From Crossaster papposus (Eukaryota; Echinodermata; Asteroidea; Velatida; Solasteridae): a DNA stretch of 64,000 nt. This document shows positions 44,278-56,118 of the stretch, in pieces (the stretch's first letter is position 1; every line of letters starts with the position of its first letter). Under the pieces are notes generated by a model. The model was not told where the DNA came from. It ran no database searches and saw only the letters and a list, made by a program, of their open reading frames with translations. The stretch is taken from positions 248,001 to 312,000 of the forward strand of contig JBAIAA010000750.1 of NCBI GenBank assembly GCA_037893245.1. Direction: 5' to 3'. A program made the position numbers and the translations under genes.

Positions 44278-47069
44278 TTAGATAACATCCGTTATCCACA
44301 CACAACTTTCCAAGACTGCATTAAACTCTTGTCTCAAGTCGACAAAACCTTCATAGGTTGCTGGAACCTCAAGTACACAGCCACATGTGTGTGCGACTGG
44401 TCTTCTTTGAAAGCCGTCCAATCTGGTAAATATTATACTGATTGCCTTATCAGAATGTACATCTGATGCAGTGCAAAATCGCAAAAACCTTTTAATACCC
44501 CAGTCACAATTGGCTTGCGATGGGTTTGCGATTAGTTTGCGGCGGATTTATAGGCATTTTCGGCCGGGGCCCCACGGGACTCCTTGCGGCTGCCGGGTCA
44601 TTTTTTGGCATCGGGCGGGCATCGAGTTACTTTTAACTCGGACTTAAAACCTGGTGCGGCGTTTCGCATCGCAAACTGATCGCCAATAAATCGGTCGATG
44701 CCTAGCCGATGTCCGGCAGGGCGGGCGGGCGCCGAGCAAAATTTTGGACAACCCAGACAATCAATATATCGGCCAGGCGCCGCCCACACGCCGGCCGGGT
44801 CCCGCCAGGCGTCCGGCCGACTTGGCGGTGCCTGGCCAGAAATCAGCCGGGGGCCGGACGGCGCCCTGCCGGCGCCCAGCCTGGAATCGGTCATGCATCG
44901 GCCGGGGCTCGCAGGGTAAAAAAAGCGGCTCATCTACATCTACATCTACACACAGTTTATCACACAAGTTTCATAGTGCAAGTACTACATCTCTTCTTCA
45001 GCCACCAATGCAACAAGAACTAGGTTGTAGCGGTATAGCGTGCAAACGCCAACCTCGGCCGTTGATCGCTGGCCACTAGACAGGCACACTACAGATGCCC
45101 GTCCGGCCGCCGTACGACCTGTACGAATTGGTTGGCACCCTGCCGGATACCGCAGGGGTATCGCAAGGACATAAGCAGAGCACCGGACGAGTGCCTGCCG
45201 GTCACCGGCCGATAAACGGGCCAAGAATTCGACCCCATGTCCAAGAAAGTCAGCCGATCGCCGATCGGCGACTCCCCGGGCCCCGTCATGGCAGCGTACG
45301 GGGCACTTTTAATTGTGACTGTGACCGCCATATCGCACGATCTTTCGCCGACCTCTACACGCCGGCCGATGCCTAGAAATCGCACACGCCGCCCGGGCTC
45401 CGCTTTAATTGTGACTGGGGTATAAGCATGCACTCATTCAAAGACCTTCTTGGACGAAGGCCGCAATTCTTCATAGAGGTTCAGAAATTCAGCCTTTGTG
45501 AAGGCACGGCGGAGTGGTTTCATCACTGGCTGCATAAAATCTGCGATACACTTTGGTTTTTGGAAAAGTTCCTTAAATTCCATCTCAGAAATTATCTTTG
45601 GTAGATTTTCTTTGTTAACGACTGTTCGACAGTCATATTCACCAAGGATGTCAAGCAGTTCCTCTGTATCTATGGGAAATTCCTCGAGCGCACTGGTCAA
45701 AACTGTCCTCTCCACTTCTGGGACGAAAGACAGAAATGCTGATTTGGTGTCTGCGTCGCTTGGTGTAGCTCCAAAAATTGCACTTTCTGTAAAAATTGGC
45801 GAAAGTGACAGAGGAAAATAGTGATTGTCCAGCCACCCTTTTGCAAGAATTCTTCCAACTGCCTGCCACTCTTCTTCTTTGTAGTCATGGCGGATGATAG
45901 GCACTTTCTGAGTGTCACCTACTGTAAACTTTGCAAAGAATTCCTCCCAAAATTGTGTTAGGGCATCTTGATACACACCACTACCTTGCCCAGCTTCCAT
46001 GTCTCCATTTGGCAAAACCATGTGCATAGAAATTGTAGCATCCATGATTTCTGGATTGGAAAATGAATTGATCATGTCTTCCACAATCGCCACTCTTCTT
46101 ATGACGAGCACCTCAAATACTTGTGAGGGGCTAGTTTCATCGCAAGAGCCTTGGTTGAAGGATGTGGAGGGCATGGTGTCATCTAGCTGGCTCTGATGAT
46201 TTGGCAAGTCTCTGTGCCTGAATGAGACAGTTGGTGTATCTGGTTCTTGTATGTTAACATTTAGTGATGAGCATGCAGCAGTTGGTGTGTCTGATTGCTC
46301 GGTGTCAGCAGATTGCGGAACTTCTGGAGATGGAGAAGGTTCTGGAGATGGAGAAGGTTCTGGAGATGTACTGTCATGTACTTCAACTTCATTTCCTGGA
46401 ACTTCAAAAGGATCTAAAAAGATCGAATCTTCGAAGTCCTGCTCTTCTGAGGAGTCTGACTCTATTACCTTGCGTTTCTTTTTACTGTCCTTCTTGCACT
46501 TGATTTTCGTTCTCAGGTAAAATCTCAAAGTCGGCATTTTTGTCTCATCGTATAATTGGCCAACAGTTACTGCCTCTCCTAGTGGCCGATGTCTAAAATC
46601 ACAGAGGTCAAGCTCAAACTCACTCTCTTGCCCTTTGGAAGAAACACCCTCCCTGAAAAAACAAACCTCTGGCAAGCTCAAGAAGATCAGCATGACCCAT
46701 TGTTTTTGAAACACTTAGTTGTCTTGTACCACCCACTGTTTGTTTTCGTACTTGCTTAAAGCTTTGGCTAGCAAAGTCGAAATCGATCCACCCAATGTCA
46801 ATTTTTCTGTTATCCTTCGCAGCATTTCGATTCCCTTTTAGTCTTTCAGATTTGTTGGTACATGTAGCACTTGATTCCTCTTGTGCATGTTTAACTCCTA
46901 GCTTGACTCGGAGTTTCTGGAGGAGTGTGTCTTTTCTTGAAGAACTTCCATTGCCACCCTGAGGGTTTTGCATTTTGGAGCAAAAGTTCCGCAAGGCTAT
47001 CCTGTCTCCCAAGATTGGCACAAATTCTCGTGATGCATCATCCATCATTACCAAAACGGCTGCATCGAT
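44278..47069 (-). pseudogene. HECT E3 ubiquitin ligase-like gene (G2E3-like multicopy family), frameshifted and split by a MITE
   Basis: A minus-strand exon starts after a TATTTTTTCAG acceptor (exon from 47069). First part (47069 to about 46660): FVPILGDRIALRNFC and RKIDIGWIDFDFASQSFKQV. Then, after a one-base change in a T6 run near 46660, the second part (to 45434) has an acidic, Ser/Pro-rich linker with SPEPSPSPEPSPSPEV and the HECT N-lobe (ATISMHMVLPNGDMEAGQG, LTQFWEEFFAKFTVGD, EEEWQAVGRILAKGW). A stop at 45434 is followed at once by a MITE (44496-45422). Beyond it the C-lobe continues (RFCTASDVHSDKAISIIF) with AHTCGCVLEVPATYEG, where Cys of HTC is the catalytic thioester residue, and ends at 44278. 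Such enzymes pass ubiquitin from an E2 to a substrate. This copy cannot make a full protein as written; part of the C-lobe between the pieces may be missing. Confidence 0.8.
44496..45422. mobile_element. GC-rich Harbinger-like MITE, 927 bp, TAA target duplication, inside the HECT gene
   Basis: Ends are TACCCCAGTCACAATT and its complement AATTGTGACTGGGGTA. TAA lies directly outside both (44493-44495 and 45423-45425). The interior is strikingly GC-rich (CCGGCCG/GGCGCC words) in an AT-rich setting and is partly self-complementary. Overlapping long open frames on both strands result from the base composition and have no recognisable domain. The element interrupts the HECT C-lobe. Confidence 0.85.
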
Positions 47070-49537
47070 CTGAAAAAATATTTACAAAATGAACTTATTT
47101 ACTTTTTTGGTTATCATTTTCTTTGATGTTTCCTAAAACAGTTCACATGCATTGAGTATGTCACAAGTAGCACTACAAAACTGACTTTTGAGGCACTTGA
47201 TGGCACTCAAAATGGCAGTCTTTTTCTAATCCTACATTTGCTACATCGTATGCAAAAGAAAGTGGAAAAAGACTGCTTCAATTGCAGAGCAGCAATCTGC
47301 TACATACCAAAGACATAAATTGTACTGATATATTGTGATAACAATATTTATATCATTATGCACATGGACAGTGCAATTATAGTTTGCATACAGTTGGCAT
47401 TTAAACCCATTCATGCACATGTAACAGTACAATACTAGGAACTGAGTTATACTTACAGGGTGGACACAAATTTACGAACAATGTCTTATCTTAGTACAAT
47501 GTATAATTAACTGCTTACAGGCAAAGGCCAACCCACTAAGTTTATGGAGAACGATTTTGTGTCCAGTTGATAAGTTTAAGAGCACATGTATCGAAAAGGA
47601 AATCTTTGTTTCAAATGACTTGTTATGTTCCTCAGATCCTTACTCTATGCTCAGATTAGGTATTAGCCTGTCTTCGGTGTATCTGGTTTCTGAGAAGTAT
47701 TAGTCTGCTTCAGACACACACACCCAACACCATCAAATAAAGCTCCTCACTCTCACTGTGAGTGTGTTTTGTGGTAAAAAACACAGTTTAACATGACTTT
47801 TGTGAACACTAATTTCCTCACTTCTGATTGGTCAGTTGCTGCGTAATGAGATTCGTGTAGGAGAACACAGGGGGGGGGGGGGGGGGGCGGAAGGGGTGTT
47901 GCGCAATCATTTGCAATCGCAGTTTGGGTACACTCCATTTAAAAAAAAGGTAATGACCATTAAACATAAATAAATAATCCATGTATACTGTTAACATTTT
48001 CTCTTTAACAGCACTGAAAACATAATAGTTTATATTGAAAGAGTATTTTCAATTGTTGAGGTGCTTAGTTTTAAATAAAATGCGTACAAATATTACCGAC
48101 AATTTCCCGTTGGTTTATTGCAGCAGCTAACGTGTATGAATGGGTCCAGGTGGGAATTTCGTTACTAAACGTCTCCCCTAAAATGGCTACAAATATCGAC
48201 ATAATGTGAAAAAAAATTATCGTTCATCCTCTGATTTTTTTCCACTAACGTAATAATTAGGAATAGATCTTTCATTCCTGAAAGTTAAATAAAAATCCCT
48301 CGGTACATCCTCTGGATATTTGACCTTTTTTTTGAATTTGTTTTTGAAAATGGTTTCTGCCAATTCTCAATCGCGAAAGTTTACGCCATGCCTGTACTGT
48401 ACGAATCTGGCTTTGCGGACGTAGCATAAATCACTGAATTCGGGAGAGCTATGCACGGAGCAAATTTGTACGTGTTTCAATGGTGCGCTTCGAGGCAGCG
48501 ATCTATACGTGTTTACTGTATGAGATGTTCGACTCGTGAGCGTGGAAGAATGAATGAGATACATTTCAACGTTGGTGGCGCACTTTTTTGGGACCCCTTC
48601 CGCCCCCCCCCTGGGAGAACAGTAGATTCTCTGTAAATAAATACTTCGTTGGCGTTGCTGTATATTTACAGCAAAATGTGTTGTTATGAAACAGTAATGT
48701 TGATGTGTCTTAACATAACGGAAGGAAATACTTGTTCAAAAGATGATGTTTCTTGTTCCAGTACAAAACTTTAATTTAACAGCGAACATTCTGTAACCAA
48801 ACAGAGAAATTCAGAAAAATGTACATAGACAGTACTAGTTTTGTTTCTATGCAAAGAAATCCCAAAACAGTAATATCTACTGCTATATTTTGACATTTTC
48901 AACAGAAAAACAACTGTGAAGTTACACAATTTTTAACAGTGCAGGAAGACCATGTGACGTTAAATTACTATAGGGATACAGGGCTGCTGGCCCCCACAAT
49001 GTCCATGTATGTTTGATTGGATTCATCTATACGTTGGAAACGGGCAGTTTTGCAGAACGGCTGCACCGATGGACAGTTGCTGACCCATCTACACGCAATT
49101 TTCGCCAGGTTCAGCGGCGACCGTGGAAACAACAACACAGCTTTTCACCACCGAAATGGTTCTTAGGATCTGTGAAGAAAAAATGTGACTTCGATCAATC
49201 ATTAAACGTCATTTAGGAAACAGAAAGCAAAATAAAGAACACTTCGTTAAAAATCGTGTATAATTTAGGCCAAACTGGTTATTATGGCAACTACTTTACG
49301 TGCCACTATTCCTTTTTATAATTTATTTGAGGTCTTTAGGCAAAAGTTCCGATCCCAAAATAAGACTTCTAAGAAGTGAAATAAAGATGACCACAAAATT
49401 AAAAATAGACAAGGATTGGCCGAAACTTGTTTATGTTATTAAGGATGCCATGCTGGTACAAACAAATACCATTTAAACATTTTAGGAAGTATCCTTTAAT
49501 CCATAGCATTTTTTATTTTATTTTTTCTTTTTGCAGA
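47070..49537. other. Probable upstream intron/flank of the HECT gene; no exon identified
   Basis: Begins with the splice acceptor of the HECT exon. It contains a G17 run at 47871-47887 and a C-rich tract at 48603-48611. Further 5' exons of the HECT gene may lie here, but I could not identify any. Confidence 0.4.
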
Positions 49538-49661
49538 GGCTCGTCCTCTAATCTTAATCGGTTAGATTCATATCTAACACGCGTGGCCCGACCACTGCGG
49601 AACTTCATTTGTCACTCATGCCCGCCCTCTGAACTTAATCAGTTACATTCAAATGTAACAC

Positions 49662-50038
49662 GCCATTTGCAGATATCGAAGACAAAAATGTACTACCGAA
49701 TTGTTAAGAAATATCTTACTCATCTGAAAGTAAATAAAGATTCTAGGCATCCAGCAAAATGATTGCGCTAGATATCCTGTATAGTAATTATTCTGAAAAA
49801 TAAAATTCTATAAAGAAAAATTTGCAATCGCCGGACGGCGATCGGGAGAAAACACAAATAACATAAGAATAACTCCTCGACGCCGGTCGAAAATAAACGC
49901 TGTTTTCCGTGCTTTTCTCGGCATTTATGACTGTAAAACTTCGGACAGGTCAGTTAAAAGATATTTACTATAAAATACAACCTTCCAAATCCGCCCATTC
50001 ATGATAATTCAAGCATTTACCAATGGTGTATACTACCT
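49662..50038 (-). mobile_element. Small inverted-repeat element, relative of 12420-12798
   Basis: In opposite orientation it contains CCATTTGCAGATATCGAA, GCGCTAGATATCCTGT, ATCGCCGGACGGCGAT and ACCAATGGTGTATACTACCT. The left end has lost the GGTAGTATAC part. TAACACG lies on both sides, within a few bases of the ends, as if duplicated on insertion into the array. Confidence 0.65.
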
Positions 50039-50351
50039 TTAACACGCAGGGCCTAATCCACTGCGGAACTTCCATTTGTCTTAAATGCAGAGGCCCGTCC
50101 TCTGATCTTAATAAGTTACATTCAAATTTAAAACGCAGGGCCCGTCCACGCGGAGTTTCTATTGTCTTTCACGCGGAGGCCCCACCTCTGATCTAAAAAT
50201 AAACATGTTAGATTAAAAATTCAACACAAAGGGCCTGTCCACTGCGTAACTTCTATTTTCTCTTATCCTCTGATGATATCCATGTAAGATAAACATTCAT
50301 CACGCAGGGACCGTCCCCTGCGTAACTTTTATTCTCTCTTATCCTGTGATC

Positions 50352-50700
50352 TATAGGGTGGCATGGGTGGCTTGTGTGTAAAGCGCTTGCCTTTCACCAA
50401 TGTGGCCCGGGTTCGATTCCCGGCCGGACCATAATGTGAGTAGAGTTGTGCGTTGGTTCTCTCCTGTGCCACGAGGGTTTTTTCCAGGTCATCCGGTTTT
50501 CCTCCCTCCTGAAAAATTAAACACTTTCGATCTCAGGCTGTGCTCCGTAGTCATAATGAGTCGATGTGGCCGGCTGCCATAGGCGCCTTTACGTGCCAGC
50601 GACTCGACCACGTTGTAGCCGCGTCCTTCGCAATTCAGCACACCAGCTGCGAGTAAGGATGATTAGCCTCCCCAATTATTATTATTATATTATTATCTTA
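50352..50700 (+). repeat. tRNA-derived SINE inserted in the array
   Basis: The head GGTGGCATGGGTGGCTTGTG and the B box GGTTCGATTCC with a paired T stem (CCGGG/CCCGG) resemble a tRNA. A body with GCCACGAGGGTTTTTTCCAG and CATCCGGTTTTCCTCCCTCC follows, and the 3' end is an (ATT)n tail at about 50678-50697. It splits an array unit at GATCT/TAA. Confidence 0.75.
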
Positions 50701-50744
50701 ACGATGTTAGTTTTAAATTCAAGACGCAGGGCCTGTCCACTAGT

Positions 50745-53015
50745 TCACTTTTTGCTCCAACAAAGTTATTGCCTTGGTCCGACCTGATTTGCCGAACCTT
50801 GCCTCGTATGGCGATAAAACATCGCAGTCCATTGATGAAGGCATCAGTGGAGAGGTCATCCAGTAACTCTACGTGAACCGCTCTGGAGCACAAACAGGTG
50901 AACAGTATAGGCCGTATCTCTTGAACTCCTTGCGGCATTGCTTGGTGATAAAGGGACCGAAACAGTCCATGCACAGAATAAGAATGGCGGAGATGATTCC
51001 ACACGATCCTCAGGGAGATCTGCCATCTTCTGTTCTTGAGTGGGTCGCCGGTTTCTCCTATACAGACCACACATTTACGAATGATATCCGAAACCATCCT
51101 TCCACCGCTGATGATCCAAAACCCGTTCGCTCTGATTTCATTCCGATCCCACGGTCTTGGTGGTGGACTTTATGATGGTAGTGATTAGCGATGAGTCTGG
51201 ACATGTGGCTGTCCTTGGCTAGTATTGCCGGGTGCTTGACAAAAAACAAGAGTGACGAATTCCTCAGGCGACCACCTACACGCAGACTCCCTAAGTCATC
51301 AGTGAAGGGATCTAAAATTCTGGACTCGTGTATCAGGTAGACTGGAGGGGAGTCGATGCGGTGAGCCCTCTTGAAGCATGATCAGCGGGGTTGAATTCAG
51401 ACTCGACGTAGAACCACTGATCAGGATATGATTGTGCTGTCTCTGATTATTTGTACACGGTTGGCCACAAATGTATGAAAACGTCGCGCCTCGTTGTTGA
51501 TATACCCTATAGACTACCTGAGAATCGGTCCACAATTTCTTCCACATTTGAGAGCTGGAGCTCTTCAAGACCTTGCTGATTTTCACCGACACCACAGCTG
51601 CAGCTAACTTAAGGCGGGGGATTGTTGTGACCTCAGTCGGGGCCACTCGAGACTTGCCCATCAGGAGTGCATAGTATATCCTGTCTTACTGATCCTGAAT
51701 TCTGAGGTAGGAGCATCGACCATAACCCAAAGTGCTGCCGTCTGAGAAGTGGCAAAGCTGTGTAGACTTAACTTTCCTAAGACCACTCGGCTTCACGCAG
51801 CGTGGAATCCGAATTGCTGCAATGTTGGGAAGGTCCGCCATCCACTTCTCCCACCGTGGTCATAACTCTTTAGGCAAAGGATCATCCCGTCCACTTCCGT
51901 TGCGACACATGTGCTGCAGCAATACTTTACCTATGGAGCCAGAAATCCCAAGGGGTCATAAACCGATGCAACCATAGACAGAATTCCCCTACGGGTCAAC
52001 GCTGCCTCCTTGGTCTCAGTTCTGAAGAAGAATTCATCCTTCTCCACATCCCATTGAATCCCAAGCGTGGAGGACATATGCAGGTTATCTTTATTGAGGT
52101 TAACTTCCTTAACAGATGCAGCGCGTTTCTTGGCAGGGACAGATTCCAACACCTCGACTGTTGGAGATGAACCTGTGTAGATGTATGCCGCCTTTGCTAC
52201 ACAGATCCCTAGTCTCTTGAATGAGCTGAATTGCTTCATCGTTGGTTTCTATACTGATCAATCCATCGTCTACGTAAAAATGGTGATTGATAAACAGGGC
52301 TGCAGAGGGAAACTCCTTCTCATATTTCTTGGCCAAAAACTTGAGACTGTAGTTGCCACCCCCCCCCCCCCCCCCCCCCACCCCCGCCAGGAGATGATGA
52401 AGCTCCAAATAGGTGTGCCTTCATCCTGTACTCTGTTGGCTCCTGTGTGAGAAATCTCGGTCTTCTTGTCTGACAATGAACTGATGGAACATTCTTTCGA
52501 TGTCGCAAACTATAGCTATACTGGATGACTCCTGAAGCGGCTCAGTACTCCTACTAGGGCATTCGTCAGATCGGGGGCACTCAGAAGATGGTCATTATAG
52601 GAAGTGCCTCTGTGCTGACTTGAGCAATCGAACACAACTCGAATCCTTTGGCTTTCTAGGGTGGTACACACCGTGACGAGGGATGTACTACATGGCTTGG
52701 GCTTCCTCTGCATCACCATGCTCGATGACATCCTGAACAAACTTAACGTAGTCATCACGATACTTGGAGTCTCTAGCTAACTTGCGCTTGAGATGGCCTA
52801 GGCGAAGGAATGCTTGCGAGCTTTGTTAACCGGCAAGCCATGACGAAAGCGGAAAGGCAAGGGCATTTGAAGATGGCCATCCTCAAGCTGCGTGATGGAA
52901 GGCTCTAGAATATGCAGAAATTTGATATCTTCCTATGACACTTTACCCCCCTTGCCATCCGAAAAGTCACTTTCAAGCACCGACAATATCTTTCCGAAGC
53001 AATGCCTTGAAACCA
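50745..53015 (-). pseudogene. BEL/Pao LTR-retrotransposon pol remnant (reverse transcriptase, RNase H, integrase)
   Basis: Minus-strand blocks appear in pol order. A lead-in segment at 53010-52790 comes first. The reverse transcriptase follows at about 52760-52110, with [20 protein letters not shown] and the catalytic YVDD box in HHFYVDDGL. RILS-type connector LTRRGILSMVASVYDPLGF is at 51931-51990. RNase H-like sequence is at 51300-51660 (VTTIPRLKLAAAVVSVKI, WTDSQVV). The integrase zinc and core region at 50750-51100 has VHVELLDDLSTDAFINGL and RSDQGNNFVGA. The frame is broken by several shifts and stops and carries a poly-G run at 52361-52379. LTRs and gag were not found. The domain order and wording fit BEL/Pao; the copy is dead. 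Confidence 0.85.
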
Positions 53016-53589
53016 CATTAATTGCAATCTCTGACCCAGAAAACATAGGGATAGAGACTAGAACTTGTGGTATATAGTTTCCAAGATATGGAATGTTGAC
53101 GTTTTCGCTAAAATTGAGGTTTGGGCATTTCGCAGGTTGCTCGTGTGTTCCGGAATGACAGGAATGAGTGGTTTACATTTAAAATGATTCAAATATATCC
53201 AAGGCAGTTTAATAAACCCTTAAATCCTGGTATTTAATTATATAAATATAATCCAGGGGTGCATTTTGACCGGAACGTGCTTGCTTCCAGTACCTCAGTC
53301 GCGCCATTTTGTTCCGCCATTTTGAATTTCAGCCTCGCCTTCGTCTAAATGATCTGAAAATATTTTCATTGGATTCCTTGACCCCGAAAACATGATGGTT
53401 TGACACCAAAAAAAAAAACATTCTACGCTGGCCTGTAACCGAGTTATTAGATGCTGTAGAGAAATGGCGGCCGTACGCAAATCGCACGCAATTTTGACGA
53501 TGTCACCCTAATGATCAATTTTAGACATGAGGACAAATGTTATTATTCGGCTGCCGGTACCCTCCTCTTTGTCAGGCCTCTGCTGCTAG
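53016..53589. other. No gene; GCCATTTTG words
   Basis: GCGCCATTTTG, CCGCCATTTTGAATTTC and, inverted, AAATGGCGGCCG occur at 53301-53475, echoing the repeat at 17.8-22.2 kb. Otherwise unremarkable. Confidence 0.4.
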
Positions 53590-54745
53590 TATAAGGGTAA
53601 TTATAGACCTATATCAGTGGTGTGTCACGTAGGCAAAAGTATTGAAAAAGAAGTTCAAGTTCAACTTCTGGATTATCTTAACGATCATGGTATGATTAGT
53701 GTCGATCAGTTTGTATTAATGACATTACACAAAATGTTAATTTTAGTACTCTTAATATCTTCGCAGATGATGTTATTTATGTGACAGGAAATAATGTCCA
53801 TGATACAAACCGGGTGTTACAATCTAATATTGATGATATTTTTACTGTAGGTATAATAATAGACTTCGCATTAATCCAAATAAGACTTAAATCATGCTTT
53901 TGCAATCTCGTTATACTAACGAGTCTGACAAATTGAATATTGTTCCTAAAGGCACCTAGCTTTAACAAGTAAACAGTGTTAGGTATTTAGGAGTTGAAGT
54001 TGATGATAACCTCACTTGGGAACCACATGTAAGGAATCTCTGTAAAATAAATTGCCTACAAAGTATATTCATTATCAAGACTTGGAAATACTATTAATAC
54101 TTAGTCAGTTACTTGACACTCTTCATAAAACCACAATTCAACCATGTTTTGACTATGCTTGTTCTGTGTGGGGAAATTGTTCCTTGACCAGTAGAAAGGC
54201 TTTTCTCAGATTGCAAAAAAAAGCTGCTCGGATTGTCTCTAATAATTTTGACTATGTTAATTATCATGGCTAAGACATTATTCAACAATTATCTTGGCAA
54301 ACCCTAAAAGTAAAAAGAGATTTCTTCTTAGCCTGTTTAATGTAAAAATGTGTTCATGGGATTGCTCCAATTAGATTATGTTATGAAATTAAAATGTATT
54401 TTGATAGACATGGATTTAATATACAGAAATGCTGATTCTTTAAATGCCGTTTTCCCTAAAATCAATATTGATTTCTTCAAGCAGTCGTATAAGTATGCTG
54501 GTTCCAAAGTTTTGAATAACATTCCTTTATCAATTCAGATGTCGTCATCGTTTTATAATTTTATATGTTTATATAAGAAACTCTACTTTAAATGATTTTA
54601 ATTGTTGCTTTTTGTATTGCTGTTTAAATTATCCTACTTTTTTATAACATTTGTAGGCCTACATGACATTGATATAAAACAGCTTGTGCTGATTTTTTTA
54701 TCCAGTTAAAAAATGTTGTAGGCCTAATAAATAAATAAATATATA
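53590..54745 (+). pseudogene. Non-LTR retrotransposon (LINE), 3' part
   Basis: Plus-strand reverse transcriptase remains: NYRPISVV-like lead at 53600, NIFADDVIYVTGN at 53755-53790 (the ADD catalytic pair), NRLRINPNK and SVRYLGVEVDDNLTWEPHV at 53975-54035, then HKTTIQPCFDYACSVWGN and LQKKAARIVSNNFDYVNY at 54120-54265, and VLNNIPLSIQMSSSFYNF near the stop at 54593. A segment between about 53700 and 53720 is deleted, and several stops and shifts break the frame. The 3' end carries an (ATAA)n tail at 54727-54745. It differs from the LINE at 19.3-21.6 kb. Confidence 0.85.
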
Positions 54746-55222
54746 AAAAATAATTGGGCCTCTGAAATTAAAAAAATGGAATTCAAACTGGACAACAATA
54801 ATTCAAATTTAAATTGGTTCCAAAGTTACATCAGTTGTGACCCTACTTTCTTTTTGCAGCTGTCCCCAGTTTGAAAGTAATTTGAAATTGGGTTTTTAAA
54901 TGGTGTCATTTTGTTCATGTGGACCAACGATAGATGCAATTCCATGTTTCTGAATATTTTCAGAAATAGGCCTAATGTTTTTTGACTCATGTATATCGGA
55001 AGTTATACTTAATGTCTTATATATACAAATGTCTATTGATATAAAAGTTGGTGTGATGAAGAGAGCAACACGAACACAAAAAACGTACTTGGTTTTTATG
55101 TCCTTTTTGTAATAAATTTGTTTTGCATTTAAAATGCAAATATAATTTCTTTTGTGCGGTTCAATTTCGTTCTTCCATGGTTATATAGGCCATATGAGTG
55201 TTCCATGTCATTTTAGAAATTC
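54746..55222. other. No supported feature
   Basis: AT-rich sequence with short frames only. Confidence 0.45.
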
Positions 55223-55227
55223 AATAC

Positions 55228-55407
55228 CAGGGGCGGATCCAGGAATTTCGGTTAGAGGGGGCGCCAAAAATTGTCAACATAATATATTGGGAGAAGATAT
55301 GGGAGCGCAGGAGGCGCGAAGCCCCAACGCCGAGATCTTCTCAATCTTCTCGAGATTTTTTTAGGGGGGGCGCGCGCCGGGTGCGCCCCCCCCTGGATCC
55401 GCGCATG
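55228..55407. mobile_element. MITE, 180 bp, CAGGGGCGGATCC ends
   Basis: Starts CAGGGGCGGATCCAGG and ends CCTGGATCCGCGCATG. AATAC lies on both sides (55223-55227 and 55408-55412), giving a 5-bp target duplication. The interior has GGGGGCGC/GCGCCCCC arms. This end sequence is widespread in animal genomes in my experience. Non-coding. Confidence 0.7.
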
Positions 55408-55629
55408 AATACGACCAATAAATTCACTCTGTGTTTGTCTCCAACCAAACTATTAAATGATGTACATTCTACACAGAGTGATGACATGAAAGAGCAATAT
55501 ACTAGAAACCAATTTCAGGGAAGGGCCTAAATTACGTAGGAAAAATTAGTAGGCCTATATCAACAAAGTGTGAAAAAGCTAGCTGTGTATAGGGTTGCAT
55601 GACTCCCTATCGTTATTCGTAAAGGCCCA

Positions 55630-56060
55630 GTCCCATTGCCAATGACGCATAAATCACGCATAAATCACGCATAAATCACGCATAAATCACGCATAAAATT
55701 GGTTTGTGCGTGATTGTTCGTGGAGAAATTGGTCATTTTCTGGGGTTGTGCGTGGTCAGAATCACCGATGAATCGCGTATAAACTGCGCATGTATCACTT
55801 ACAATCACTGACAAAGAACATTCCACGCACAATAATAATTTTGGTAAGTGATTGTAAGTGGAACATACGTGGATTGTGCGTGTTTTGTAAGTGATATGTG
55901 CGTGTTCTGTAAGTGATTCGTCAGTGATGTGCGTGCTAGGAGCCAGTTCCTGACGCACAAGCACTGACGGAACACTGACAGAACACGGACATATCACGCA
56001 CCTTCCACGTCCAAACTACGTACAAACTGCGCATAAACTGCGTATAATCGCGCACGTTGT
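55630..56060. repeat. CACGCATAA-rich repeat region with a 12-bp tandem block
   Basis: The 12-bp unit ATAAATCACGC(A) repeats five times at about 55646-55697. The following 360 bp is filled with single GTGCGTG, GTAAGTGAT and TGCGCATAAACTG words in both orientations. This resembles a degenerate fold-back element whose right side is cut by the next element at 56119. Confidence 0.65.
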
Positions 56061-56118
56061 GCGTGGAAAAATTTTTGAACCGTTCAAAACCGGCGATCGC
56101 GCACAAACCCGTCTTCGC

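Larger units (their letters stand above)
49538..50748 (+). repeat. Degenerate GCAGGGCCCGTCC(A)CTGCG array with two insertions
   Basis: About eight units of roughly 80-110 bp contain ACGCAGGGCC(C/T)GTCC, ACTGCG(G/T)AACTTC, TATTTTCTCTTA, CCTCTGATCTTAATAAGTTA and CATTCAAAT. The array is interrupted by a small inverted-repeat element (49662-50038) and by a SINE (50352-50700), and it resumes at 50701-50748. Non-coding. Confidence 0.75.

Noticed and set aside
44598-45376. Overlapping GC-rich open frames on both strands (Arg/Pro/Gly-rich)
   Set aside because: They lie wholly inside a TAA-flanked MITE and follow from its GC richness.
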